A DNA stretch of 9,557 nucleotides, from the NCBI GenBank assembly GCA_027335515.1, contig DAHWHT010000304.1, positions 1-9,557 on the forward strand. Direction: 5' to 3'. The notes under the pieces were generated by a model, which saw only the letters and a program-made list of their open reading frames with translations, made no database searches and was not told the DNA's origin. Both the position numbers and the translations under genes were made by a program. The stretch is from Clostridia bacterium. GTDB taxonomy: Bacteria; Bacillota_E; RBS10-35; JAJYVN01. Shown here piece after piece: positions 1 to 6,152 of the stretch (position 1 is its first letter; every line of letters starts with the position of its first letter).

Positions 1-636
1 GACGCTGCGGGCCCGCGCCAGCGCGGCCCGCCCGGCGCCGCCTGCGACCGCCTGGCCCCCCAGGGCCGCCGCCACCCCGCGCAGCACGCCCGCCTGCTCG
101 CGCAGCAGATCGGCCAGAGCCGCCTCTGCCTGCGGCAGGTAGTTGGGCGGTACCAGGAGCGCGTTGACGCAGACCCCCACCGCGGCACCCACCAGCGTCT
201 CCACCGCACGCAGCCACGCATACTCCATCCTGGTTTGGGCGCCCACGATCATGACCAGCAGGGCGCTGACCGCAACCTGCGGCGTGCCCTCACTTCCCAG
301 GTGCGCCAGGGCGCCGAGGCAAAGGGCGGCCAGAACCAACCCCCCGATGCTCCACGCCGTCAGCCCCCAGAACCGGGTCACCACCATGGCCACCGCCACC
401 CCGAGCACAACACCGGCCACCCGCTGCACACCGCGGGACACGGTCTGTGCCACGGTGACCTGCACAATGAGGATGGCGGCGAGCGGGGCGAAATAGGGCC
501 GGGACGCCCCCACGACCACGCGGGCCAGCCACCAGCCAAGAGCGGCCGCCAGGGCCGTCTTCAGGACCCGCTCGTCCAGGCCGATGCGCTCCAGGGATAT
601 CCGAACCGCGCGCAACCCGCCGCCATCGGCCCGCAC
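1..636 (-). CDS. FUSC / aromatic acid exporter (ArAE) family membrane protein, partial
   Basis: The visible 212 residues are the N-terminal part; the C-terminus lies beyond the left edge. A short amphipathic start (LRAVRISLERIGLDERVLKT) leads into about six hydrophobic segments near residues 25-43, 49-65, 70-87, 95-113, 119-133 and 143-162. Between segments 1 and 2 is SRPYFAPLAAILIVQ, followed by VSRGVQRVAGVVLG, the typical FUSC/ArAE pattern in which a membrane half precedes a soluble helical half. After the last segment, VPPNYLPQAEAALADLL begins that soluble part. Family members are inner-membrane proteins proposed to export aromatic acids or other small organic acids; the substrate here is unknown. 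The start is a GTG at 634-636 with GGGAGG about 12 nt upstream. A second in-frame GTG at 664-666 would add 10 residues, so the start is uncertain. The gene is divergent from the small gene at 1028. Confidence 0.78.
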   Translation of the reverse strand, partial: MRADGGGLRAVRISLERIGLDERVLKTALAAALGWWLARVVVGASRPYFAPLAAILIVQVTVAQTVSRGVQRVAGVVLGVAVAMVVTRFWGLTAWSIGGLVLAALCLGALAHLGSEGTPQVAVSALLVMIVGAQTRMEYAWLRAVETLVGAAVGVCVNALLVPPNYLPQAEAALADLLREQAGVLRGVAAALGGQAVAGGAGRAALARARSV

Positions 637-1027
637 GTCGTCGCCGTCCCTCCCGGTATGGCGCACGCTCGTCCGGCGCGCGCAGGGGTCGCAGGACCGG
701 CCGCGGGAGAACCGGGCCCCCCACCCACCTTCCTGGACCGGACCCGCACCCAGCCGCACCGGCAGCCGCCGTGCGCAACCCCGGCGTCCGGCCGACACCC
801 GCAGGCACCCTTCCGGCTCGTAACGGCAGGCGGTACGTGCAACCGGACAGACGGCGGCGCCCGCGCCCGACCGACAACGGTGCGGGAAGTCTTCCCCCGC
901 CGCGGGGCGCTCAACCGAGAGGAGGCCGGACCACGCCACGCCCACGCGTGCCGCATCGCGCGGCTGCGGGAACACTGCGGCAGGGGACGGCCAAGCGGTG
1001 CCGTACCCCTGGGGACGGTGACGCCAT
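637..1027. other. Divergent intergenic region, no gene recognised
   Basis: This 391-bp C-rich stretch separates the exporter (minus) from the small HTH-like gene (plus), so it should hold both promoters. Several frames are open on both strands, but none shows a domain, hydrophobic pattern or good start context, and they look like products of high GC. The only distinct element is the short palindrome at 884-896. I could not pick out a convincing -35/-10 pair. Confidence 0.5.
884..896. promoter_or_regulatory. 13-bp palindrome GGGAAG-T-CTTCCC, possible operator
   Basis: A perfect 6-bp inverted repeat around a central T. Further G/C symmetry outside it holds only if a 2-nt offset is allowed. It lies 131 bp before the HTH-like gene and 247 bp before the exporter start, in the spacer the two divergent genes share. 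The operator role is inferred from symmetry and position only. Confidence 0.3.
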
Positions 1028-1333
1028 ATGTCGATAGACGGTGCGGAGGTCCAGCGGGTCCCCGAAACGGTCAAATGCGCCGCCCTGGAGGCCGTGGCCG
1101 CCAACCGGACCGTGGACCGTCAGACCCGGGAGATCCTGTTGTCCCTCGGAATCCAGGGCCACGAAAAGCATGTGGCGCGCGACCGCCCCTGGGGCGAGGC
1201 GGACGACGTGGAGGTCCGCCGCCTCGCCACGGCACGCGGCTGGTCGTCGGCCGCCATCGCCGTCTTCCTGCACCGCAGCGAGGACCAGGTTTCCCACGCC
1301 CTCGGCCAGGCACCGCCCGTCGCGGGGGCCTGA
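1028..1333 (+). CDS. Small protein with helix-turn-helix/SANT-like C-terminal half
   Basis: A 101-residue soluble protein. The N-terminal half (to about residue 50) is not recognised. Residues 55-92 read PWGEADDVEVRRL, ATARGWSSAAIAVFL, HRSEDQVSHAL. This is a tri-helical pattern with a Trp in helix 1, a Gly-Trp turn, and a third helix after 'RS' resembling Myb/SANT or simple HTH DNA-binding modules (W..E..L..L...G.S...IA..L.RS...V). The ATG at 1028 has GGTGA (1017-1021) 6 nt upstream. The gene converges on the MFS transporter with only 10 bp between stop codons, and diverges from the exporter. A regulatory role for the neighbouring transporters is possible but inferred. No cofactor-binding or sensor domain is visible. 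Confidence 0.62.
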   Translation: MSIDGAEVQRVPETVKCAALEAVAANRTVDRQTREILLSLGIQGHEKHVARDRPWGEADDVEVRRLATARGWSSAAIAVFLHRSEDQVSHALGQAPPVAGA

Positions 1334-1343
1334 GCCGACGCGC

Positions 1344-2615
1344 TCATTCGACCGCTGCGATCTGCCGGCCGCGGGTTTCGCGCACGGCGACACCCGCCAG
1401 GGCCGCGGCCGCCGTCCCGCAGCCGCCGAGCACCAGGGCCAGCCCGGGAGCCTGCAACTGTGCGATGGCCACCAGGGGCAACAGGCTGCCCCCCAGACCA
1501 CGGCCGGTATAATAGACGAGGTTCTCACCGGTCGCGCGCAACCGCGTCGGATACAACTCCCCCAACCAGACTCCCAGCACCGCGATGCAACCACAGCCCA
1601 CGTTCGCCGCCAGCAGGGACCACCCAAAGGCCCACACCCACGGCGATCCGGGATACGCCTGCCCAGCGGTGCGCCAGCAGGCAAAGAACGCCGCGACACC
1701 GATGGCCGCCACGATCGCCAGCCCCGCCCTGCGACCCAGGCGGTCGGAAAGGGCCCCGGCAAGCAGGCTGCCGGCAAACAGTGCCGCAAACCCGGCAAGC
1801 AGCAGGGCCGTCTCGGCCGCGGGCGCCAGGTGGTAGTGGCCCAAAAGGACGGTCGGTTCAAAGAGCACCAGCGAGTAGTTGGCGTAGAACGCCCCGCTCG
1901 CCACCAGCATCCCCAAGAGGGTGGTGCCCGCAAGACGGCCGCTGAAGGCGGCCGCGGGCGAGCCACAACTCCGCAGCGCCTCCGGCAGTTGGCCCGCGCG
2001 CCGCGCGGCGTTGTACGCCTGCCACAGCGGGGACTCGGGCATCCAGCGCAGCACCGCCGCACAGACCAACAGCGTCGCAACCCCGACCACCACATAGGCC
2101 GGACGCCACGGCTCGGCCCCGCCGGCCCGCACCGCCGCGAACCCGACGACGGTGGTCAGCACAAGGCCGACCACGAACATGTTCTGAACCATGGCCCCCA
2201 TCAGCCCTCGGGCGCGGCCCTGCCACACCTCGCTGAAGGTGGCGAACGCCGCCCCGAACTCGCCCCCGATACCGACGCCCGCAACCGCCCGCGACAGGGT
2301 GAAGGCAGGCAGCGAATGCGCAAAGGCTCCGGCCAACGTGGCCGCGCCATACAGGAAAACGGTGACGGCGATCGTGATCCGCCGGCCGATCCGGTCACCG
2401 ACCGGGCCGAACAGCAGGCCTCCGGCGACCGAGCACAGGCCCTGCAGGGTGTTGACCGCCACGATCGCCGGGATCCCAACGCGGAAATCGTGCGCGAGGG
2501 TGGGGAAAAAATAGGAGAGAAGCGTGAGCTCCGCCCCATCAAAGACGGTGGCGAGCAGGGTGAACCAAAGCAGCCGCCGCCGTACGTTCCCCGCCGCCAC
2601 CACGGTACCGTCCAT
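1344..2615 (-). CDS. MFS transporter, 12 transmembrane helices
   Basis: A complete 423-residue major facilitator superfamily carrier, the usual length. TM1 carries the acidic FDGAEL (Asp26) seen in proton-coupled carriers for organic acids and sugars. The loop-2/3 signature GPVGDRIGRR is at 70-79 and its repeat in the second half, GALSDRLGRR, at 287-296. TM4 has SRAVAGVGIGGEFG (108-121). PESPLW (193-198) follows TM6, a form common in the metabolite:H+/sialate/aromatic-acid branches. ELYPTRLRATG (353-363) precedes TM11. These features suggest proton symport of a carboxylate, aromatic acid or sugar; the substrate cannot be read off. The ATG at 2615 begins MDGTVV, and GTG codons a few residues later are alternative starts. 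The frame stays open well upstream, but that part has no transporter character. Transcription is probably monocistronic. Confidence 0.95.
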   Translation of the reverse strand: MDGTVVAAGNVRRRLLWFTLLATVFDGAELTLLSYFFPTLAHDFRVGIPAIVAVNTLQGLCSVAGGLLFGPVGDRIGRRITIAVTVFLYGAATLAGAFAHSLPAFTLSRAVAGVGIGGEFGAAFATFSEVWQGRARGLMGAMVQNMFVVGLVLTTVVGFAAVRAGGAEPWRPAYVVVGVATLLVCAAVLRWMPESPLWQAYNAARRAGQLPEALRSCGSPAAAFSGRLAGTTLLGMLVASGAFYANYSLVLFEPTVLLGHYHLAPAAETALLLAGFAALFAGSLLAGALSDRLGRRAGLAIVAAIGVAAFFACWRTAGQAYPGSPWVWAFGWSLLAANVGCGCIAVLGVWLGELYPTRLRATGENLVYYTGRGLGGSLLPLVAIAQLQAPGLALVLGGCGTAAAALAGVAVRETRGRQIAAVE

Positions 2616-2990
2616 CCTACCCCGTCCCCCCCGGTCCGCACGACGCCGCCCAACCTGCCCGCCGCAAAGACAACCAGAGTACGGCCGGCGGCGCAAGGGC
2701 CGGATGGACGGCCCCACCGCCGCCGCGCGCCATGGTGTTCCACCTTGTCGAAGGCTCCCACGGCCGGAGGCTGCACCGAATCGACCAGGCGCGGACATCG
2801 ACGCCGTGGTCCGCGGGGCCCGCCGCCTGCGTCTGCGGCACCCGATGCATGCAAAACGGTATCCGCCGCCATTTCCGAACCCCGGCAGGTCCGTCCGACG
2901 CGCCGCGCATCGCCGAACGCCTGGCAGGCCCCCTGGGTGCGCCTGCGCCGCCCCTTCGCGCTGGATGGCACCCTGGGCGGCGGCTGCGGC
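2616..2990. other. Gene-free stretch between MFS gene and transposon remnant
   Basis: These 375 bp hold the upstream region of the MFS gene (minus) and possibly eroded 5' sequence of the TnpB remnant (plus). No frame gives a recognisable domain. A weak 6-bp inverted repeat (GGGCCG at 2697-2702, CGGCCC at 2709-2714) is present. A G-rich block sits just before the MFS start on the minus strand. I see no clear promoter. Confidence 0.45.
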
Positions 2991-3482
2991 CGATGGCGCG
3001 CTTGGCCTCCGGCCAGCGTCGGTTCTCAGCGAGCCTATTGGCTGCGTGGTCAGGTGCTGGCGCATGCCCGGCACCTGGCCCCGTGTCACGGGATCCTGGT
3101 CGTGGATCGCAACCCTGCCTGGACCCGGCAAGCCTGCCCGCACTGCAGCCACCTGGGCGAGAGGTTCTCTCCCGGTGGGCGCGGCTATCCCAGCCGGTTC
3201 CGGTGCGGGCACGGTGGCTGGACGGGCGAGGCGAACATCGTGGTGGCCCTGAATCTGAAGCGCAAGTGGGACCGGAACTTCCGGTATCCCACCGCGCAGG
3301 AGAAGCGGGCAGCGGAAACGAGTCGTCTCCGAAAGGCGGGCGCAGTTGCGGAGGCCAACGTCAGGACAACGACGGATGCCCCCGCGGCCGGATGCCCTTG
3401 CGGCTGGTGCCGGCAGAGGCGCCGGACTCCCAATGGGCCCGCCGACGCTACTCACGCGTCATGGGGTCGGCCCCTCGTATAA
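2991..3482 (+). pseudogene. TnpB/OrfB (IS200/IS605-type) C-terminal remnant
   Basis: The frame ending at the TAA at 3480-3482 encodes the tail of a TnpB-like RNA-guided nuclease. RAYWLRGQVLAHARHLA leads into GILVVDRNPAWTRQACPHC, then RFRCGHGGWTGEAN and IVVALNLKRKW. This matches the TnpB order of late RuvC segments, Cys4 zinc ribbon (CPxC ... CxxC) and final RuvC motif (D..AA.N). The protein is broken in several ways. The N-terminal part with the first catalytic Asp and the catalytic Glu is missing. The second zinc pair has lost its last Cys (CGHG instead of CxxC). The final catalytic Asp appears as Asn in GEANIVVALNL. The left boundary is approximate and no start codon is convincing. I saw no TnpA gene or clear element ends. 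The family call is from motif order; inactivity is inferred from the missing residues. Confidence 0.75.
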
Positions 3483-3568
3483 AGAGTGCGGGTGCCCACT
3501 CGGTAGATCCGCGGAAACCCACGAACCACGGGCACACACACAAATGGATGCGCAGCCAGAGTCCGTGC

Positions 3569-3595
3569 TGTAGACTGAGGCGCGGAGGTGTAGAC
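3569..3595 (+). promoter_or_regulatory. Direct repeat TGTAGAC x2 over vapB ribosome binding site
   Basis: TGTAGAC occurs at 3569-3575 and again at 3589-3595, exactly 20 bp apart (about two helical turns). The second copy overlaps the strong GGAGGTG Shine-Dalgarno (3584-3590), which lies 7 nt before the vapB GTG. The placement fits autorepression by the VapB antitoxin, as is common for such modules. The operator role is inference. Confidence 0.4.
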
Positions 3596-3597
3596 CA

Positions 3598-3915
3598 GTG
3601 CCCATCGTGAAGATGCTGCGTAGCGGCCAGGTGACGATCCCGGCGGAACTACGGCGCAACTTGGGAATGGATGAAGGCGCCGACATTCTCGTCACCCCGG
3701 ACGGTCAGGGTGGCCTGCGTCTGCGCCCGCTCCCCGCGGTCAGGCCTTTGGGCGAACTCGTGGGCTCTTTGAAGCCCTCCCACCCGGTCGATGTCGACGC
3801 CGCGCGCCGCGATGCACGCCAGGAGGCCGCCGACCGTTTCGCGGAACAGGCCGGCCGCACTGTGGCCGAACAGGAAACCAGACTCGGAGAGCAGGCGGCT
3901 ACGCGTGCCGGTTGA
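3598..3915 (+). CDS. vapB: VapB-type antitoxin, AbrB/MazE fold
   Basis: A 105-residue antitoxin. Residues 3-45 form an AbrB/MazE swapped-hairpin DNA-binding domain: IVKMLRSGQVTIPAELRRNLG followed by MDEGADILVTPDGQGGLRLRPL. The second half (about 60-100) is charged and helical (DAARRDARQEAADRFAEQ), suited to wrapping around and blocking a PIN toxin. The start is GTG at 3598, chosen because GGAGGTG lies 7 nt upstream. The gene overlaps the downstream PIN toxin by 11 nt, the usual antitoxin-first, translationally coupled arrangement. In known modules the antitoxin alone or with its toxin represses the shared promoter, and the repeats at 3569-3595 are candidate sites. The decayed transposon stump ends 115 nt upstream. 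Confidence 0.9.
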   Translation: MPIVKMLRSGQVTIPAELRRNLGMDEGADILVTPDGQGGLRLRPLPAVRPLGELVGSLKPSHPVDVDAARRDARQEAADRFAEQAGRTVAEQETRLGEQAATRAG

Positions 3916-4321
3916 GCAGGGCCTACTCGACACCAACGTCGTCATCTACGCCCTCACGGGGCAACCGCCCGCGTTGGCGGACCGAGCCAAACGCCTGCTG
4001 CAGGAGGCCGAGGCCGGGCGGGCCAGGATCGAGGTACCGGTTGCCGTGGTGGCCGAGAGCGTCTACGTTCTCGGCGGGCGACACTTCGCCTTCGACCGCT
4101 TGGCCATCATGCACTCACTTTCTGACCTGCTCCGAAGATCGGGCATTCAGTGCGACGACCTCGATGCGGTCCTCGAAGGGCTCGCCCTGTACGCGCTACA
4201 TAACATCGACTTCGTGGATGGTTACCTCTGCGCCCGGGGCACCGGGTCCGGAAGCTGCGTCTGGACCTTCAACCGCCGCGACTTCGAGGGACGCGTTCGG
4301 CTCGGCGAATTGCCGGCATGA
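3905..4321 (+). CDS. vapC: VapC-type PIN-domain toxin (ribonuclease)
   Basis: A 138-residue PIN-domain protein, typical VapC length. The core acidic residues are present: Asp9 in LLDTNVVIYAL, Glu51 in PVAVVAESVYVL, Asp102/Asp105 in HNIDFVDGYLCA, and Asp126 in WTFNRRDFEG. In the family these coordinate Mg2+/Mn2+ for RNA cleavage, often of tRNA or rRNA, which stops translation until the antitoxin blocks the site. Nothing looks damaged. The start is GTG at 3905 (AGGCGG 6 nt upstream). The frame is open further upstream, but that part lies entirely within the antitoxin gene and has no PIN character. The gene is coupled to vapB by overlapping ends. The RNA target cannot be predicted. Confidence 0.92.
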   Translation: MPVEQGLLDTNVVIYALTGQPPALADRAKRLLQEAEAGRARIEVPVAVVAESVYVLGGRHFAFDRLAIMHSLSDLLRRSGIQCDDLDAVLEGLALYALHNIDFVDGYLCARGTGSGSCVWTFNRRDFEGRVRLGELPA

Positions 4322-4523
4322 TTTGATTGGGGTGCGGCTCTCTTGGTGCAGCGGGAGAGGGGGACCGGGCCATGGCGGCTGCGCCCAGAATCGCTCAGCC
4401 ATAGGGACGGTCCAGGGGTGGCCGGCGCAAGCCGGATTGGGGCGGCACGAATGGCACAAGTCGCGGTTTCTCAGGCAGGTCGGGCAACTGCTGACACCAC
4501 AGGGCCCCGTCAGGGACCATCCG

Positions 4524-4573
4524 CGCACCGCCGCCACGCCGGCGACGACGGACGCCGGCGTGGCGGCGGTGCG
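4524..4573. repeat. Perfect 21-bp inverted repeat, 8-nt loop
   Basis: The arms at 4524-4544 and 4553-4573 are exact reverse complements (left arm begins CGCACCGCCGCC) around the loop ACGACGGA. No T-run follows on either strand, so it is not a textbook intrinsic terminator. It lies about 200 nt past vapC and about 300 nt before the lipoprotein start. It may be a U-less terminator for vapBC or for a small transcript, or a mobile palindromic repeat. Confidence 0.6.
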
Positions 4574-4726
4574 GAGTGCTGCGGCCGGCGCGCAGCTGCA
4601 TCCGCGCCATGGCAGACCGCGCGTACGGCCCTCCCATTGCGTGCAACCAGTTCCGACACCGGAAGGAAACCTGCACCGGGCGGATAATGAGCGTATTCGC
4701 ACGCCGCTCGGGGCTGGGCTCACAGA

Positions 4727-4759
4727 GGCCGGGCGACGCGCCCGGTCCCGACGACCGGG
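4727..4759 (+). promoter_or_regulatory. Two overlapping, mutually exclusive hairpins upstream of lipoprotein gene
   Basis: Hairpin A pairs 4727-4735 with 4739-4747 (core CCGGGCG / CGCCCGG, 3-nt loop, one G-T wobble). Hairpin B pairs CCCGGTC (4741-4747) with GACCGGG (4753-4759) around a 5-nt loop. Both need the bases at 4741-4747, so only one can form at a time, as in attenuators. They lie 120-150 nt before the lipoprotein start. Whether they are transcribed is not known. Confidence 0.35.
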
Positions 4760-4818
4760 GCCTGGCGGCCACGGAGGCCATCCGGAACGACCCTCCCGGG
4801 CGGAGCGCGAATAATGGG

Positions 4819-4856
4819 GAAAAGTCGACACGCGTTGCAGCTTGTGTGGACTTTTC
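4819..4856 (+). promoter_or_regulatory. 13-bp imperfect stem-loop in leader of lipoprotein gene
   Basis: GAAAAGTCGACAC (4819-4831) pairs with GTGTGGACTTTTC (4844-4856) with one mismatch and a 12-nt loop. It ends 9 nt before the GGGAGG ribosome binding site at 4866-4871. It is less G/C-rich than its surroundings. It may be a leader stem-loop or a two-half operator. Confidence 0.4.
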
Positions 4857-4879
4857 GGAGCGGATGGGAGGACATCCGT

Positions 4880-5764
4880 TTGCGACAGTTCCCACGCTCA
4901 GAAGCCCGACGCGGCTCGCATCCCGTTCCGACCGCCACGGCCCGTGCACCGCATGCCACGCCCGAGGCGACCCATTCGCGGGCCCGCTTGTTGCGGATGA
5001 CGCTGGCCGGGGCAGCCGCCGTGGTCGCCGCCCCGTTGCTGAGCGCCTGCGGGGGGTCGGCGGCCTCCAACAAGGGATCCGCCTCCGGATCGGCGTCCAC
5101 GTCCTCCAGCAAGAAGGGCGCCAAGGCGGTGGCGGTCCCACGCCTGCCGACCAAGGGCACGCCCAAGTGGCCGGTGGACCCCGGCAAGGCGCAACCGACC
5201 GCCGCCTGGAGCATGTACGCGACATCGGCCACCCGCATCGAGTTGGTGGCGTTCGGGCGGGATATTTGGAACAAGCACGACGACTGCGCCTTTTACTACA
5301 CTTCGGCCAAGGGCGATGGCATCTGGACCGCCAAGGTCGCGACCCAGTCCGCGACCAATGCCTGGGCGAAGGCCGGCATCATGCTGCGCAACGCGACCGA
5401 CCCCGGTTCCGCCATGATCGCCAACGTCGTCACCCCGGGCAACGGCGGCAACCTGCAATGGCGGCCGGCCAAGGACCAGTCCTGCCAGGGCAAGGGATTC
5501 GATGCGACGGCCAGCGCGCCCATCTGGCTGCGCCTGCAGAAAAAGGGCGATGCCTACACCATCGCCGACTCGACGGACGGAAAGACCTGGAAGAACACCA
5601 CCACCCTGACGGTCAAAGGCATGCTCAACGCGCAGTTCCTCGTCGGTGTGGCCGCCTGCTCCCACGCACCCAACCTGCAGGGCCTCACCGGTTTTAACGA
5701 CCTCAGTTTCAAGCCGACCCACTACGCGGCGATCGTGCAGACCAAGACGCCCGCCAACTGGTGA
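4880..5764 (+). CDS. Secreted lipoprotein with concanavalin-A-like (DUF1349-like) domain
   Basis: Read from the TTG at 4880, the protein has 294 residues. A basic stretch (SRARLLR, 33-39) precedes a hydrophobic segment (41-54) and a lipobox LSAC with Cys57, so it should be lipid-anchored outside the membrane. A Ser/Gly/Lys-rich linker (58-84) follows. Residues 120-278 form a beta-sandwich pattern: FGRDIWNKHDDCAFYY, GDGIWTAKV, WAKAGIMLRNATDPGSAMI, APIWLRLQKKGDAYTIADSTDGKTW, FLVGVAA. This matches the DUF1349/concanavalin-A-like fold seen in glycan-binding and glycosidase-associated proteins; no hydrolase domain is present. TTG 4880 was chosen because GGGAGG sits 8 nt upstream. An ATG at 4814 with GGAG 8 nt upstream is the alternative, but its extra 22 codons have non-coding-like composition. 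The signal is Tat-like but has RAR, not RR. The ligand is unknown. Confidence 0.82.
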   Translation: MRQFPRSEARRGSHPVPTATARAPHATPEATHSRARLLRMTLAGAAAVVAAPLLSACGGSAASNKGSASGSASTSSSKKGAKAVAVPRLPTKGTPKWPVDPGKAQPTAAWSMYATSATRIELVAFGRDIWNKHDDCAFYYTSAKGDGIWTAKVATQSATNAWAKAGIMLRNATDPGSAMIANVVTPGNGGNLQWRPAKDQSCQGKGFDATASAPIWLRLQKKGDAYTIADSTDGKTWKNTTTLTVKGMLNAQFLVGVAACSHAPNLQGLTGFNDLSFKPTHYAAIVQTKTPANW

Positions 5765-5768
5765 CACA

Positions 5769-5816
5769 GGCCGTCGCGCGGTGGGGCCCTCGCATGGGCT
5801 CCACCGCGCGACGGCC
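5769..5816. terminator. Long hairpin terminator between convergent genes
   Basis: GGCCGTCGCGCGGTGG (5769-5784) pairs perfectly with 5801-5816. The stem continues through a G-T wobble and GCCC/GGGC to a 6-nt loop (TCGCAT, 5790-5795), giving about 21 pairs. It starts 4 nt after the lipoprotein stop and lies 14 nt from the stop of the convergent TusA-like gene, so it could serve both strands. No T-run follows in either direction. Confidence 0.7.
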
Positions 5817-5830
5817 CGCAGGAACACCGA

Positions 5831-6094
5831 TCAGGCGCCGCGGCCGCGGGACGCGGCGTCGGCCGGCCATCGCATGTAGAGGCGGCAATCGTTGGACAGG
5901 CCATGGCGCGCCACGATCTCCAGCCCCACGCTCATTGCCCAGGCGCGCACGTCCCGACAGGTCGATGCCCGATCACAACGCACCGCCAGGATCCGGCCAG
6001 GCTCCAGACAGCGCACCACCCCCCGCACCAGCGCCAGCGGGGCGACCGCCAGTCGGCCGCGCAAATCCAGGTGTCGGTCCACCATCCCGGGCAT
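5831..6094 (-). CDS. TusA/SirA-fold protein lacking the catalytic cysteine
   Basis: An 87-residue protein with the TusA/SirA/YedF layout. LDLRG (9-13) opens the fold, a helix follows (VRGVVRCLEPG), then beta strand ILAVRCD (35-41), RDVRAWAMSVGLEIVAR (47-63) and RLYMRW (71-76). In true TusA the motif after LRG is xxCPxP, whose Cys carries the persulfide in sulfur relay. Here it reads RLAVAP, so Cys becomes Ala16 and the first Pro becomes Val17, while Pro19 is kept. The remaining cysteines (29, 40, 46, 70) are not at the active position. It therefore probably does not act as a normal sulfurtransferase; a binding or regulatory role is inference. ATG 6094 was chosen because GGGGAGGGG ends 4 nt upstream. 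The frame is open further but that part is not TusA-like. It is convergent with the lipoprotein gene and has its own likely promoter. Confidence 0.75.
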   Translation of the reverse strand: MPGMVDRHLDLRGRLAVAPLALVRGVVRCLEPGRILAVRCDRASTCRDVRAWAMSVGLEIVARHGLSNDCRLYMRWPADAASRGRGA

Positions 6095-6123
6095 CGAACC
6101 CCTCCCCTCGTCGCCCTGCCTGG

Positions 6124-6152
6124 ACGATAGGGGCACAACGGCAGCGATGCAA
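6124..6152 (-). promoter_or_regulatory. Sigma-70-like promoter of TusA-like gene, with overlapping inverted repeats
   Basis: On the minus strand TTGCAT (6147-6152) and TATCGT (6124-6129) are 17 bp apart, giving a transcript start about 23 nt before the ATG at 6094. The -35 lies inside an inverted repeat GCAATG/CATTGC (6149-6154, 6159-6164). A second repeat, AGGGGCA/TGCCCCT (6129-6135, 6162-6168), spans the whole promoter. Both could be repressor or activator sites. The box matches are partial. Confidence 0.45.

Larger units (their letters stand above)
4322..4813. other. Non-coding region with several RNA-like hairpins
   Basis: About 490 bp follow vapC with no convincing gene on either strand. 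Inverted repeats are unusually dense. A GCAA-tetraloop stem (CCGGC 4422-4426, GCCGG 4431-4435) is followed by a bulged 7-bp stem (4471-4478 with 4488-4494). GGTCC (4409-4413) and GGGG (4415-4418) can pair with GGACC (4514-4518) and CCCC (4505-4508), which would enclose both. A perfect 21-bp hairpin follows at 4524-4573. This could be a structured RNA with a terminator, a long 3' region of vapBC, or decayed mobile DNA. It matches no RNA family I recognise. Confidence 0.35.

Noticed and set aside
2616..3455. Minus-strand open frame extending the MFS protein upstream
   Set aside because: The extra 280 residues lack hydrophobic or domain pattern and are antisense to the TnpB remnant. The transporter family begins at MDGTVV.
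1041..3482. A very long plus-strand open frame across the antisense of the MFS gene
   Set aside because: The first part is Pro/Arg/Gly-rich with no domain and runs opposite to a clear transporter. Only the last part (from about 2991) has real TnpB similarity, so the length is a GC effect.
3533..3543. Short (CA)5 run before vapB
   Set aside because: Too short to be a meaningful repeat, with no link to a promoter or coding frame.
4410..4520. Cys-rich minus-strand frame (CPTC...CHSC...C) resembling a zinc-binding domain
   Set aside because: It has no start signal, a Pro-rich random-looking context, and lies over a region better explained by inverted repeats. Cys pairs are frequent in off-frame GC-rich DNA.
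4640..4690. CCGGAAGGAAACCTGCAC, faintly like the signal-recognition-particle RNA core
   Set aside because: The conserved GGTCAGG and AGCAGC parts are missing and no hairpin encloses it.
4814..4879. ATG start at 4814 for the lipoprotein
   Set aside because: It has a usable GGAG, but the extra 22 codons show poor third-position GC, push the signal segment further from the N-terminus, and overlap the stem-loop at 4819-4856. Kept as an alternative.
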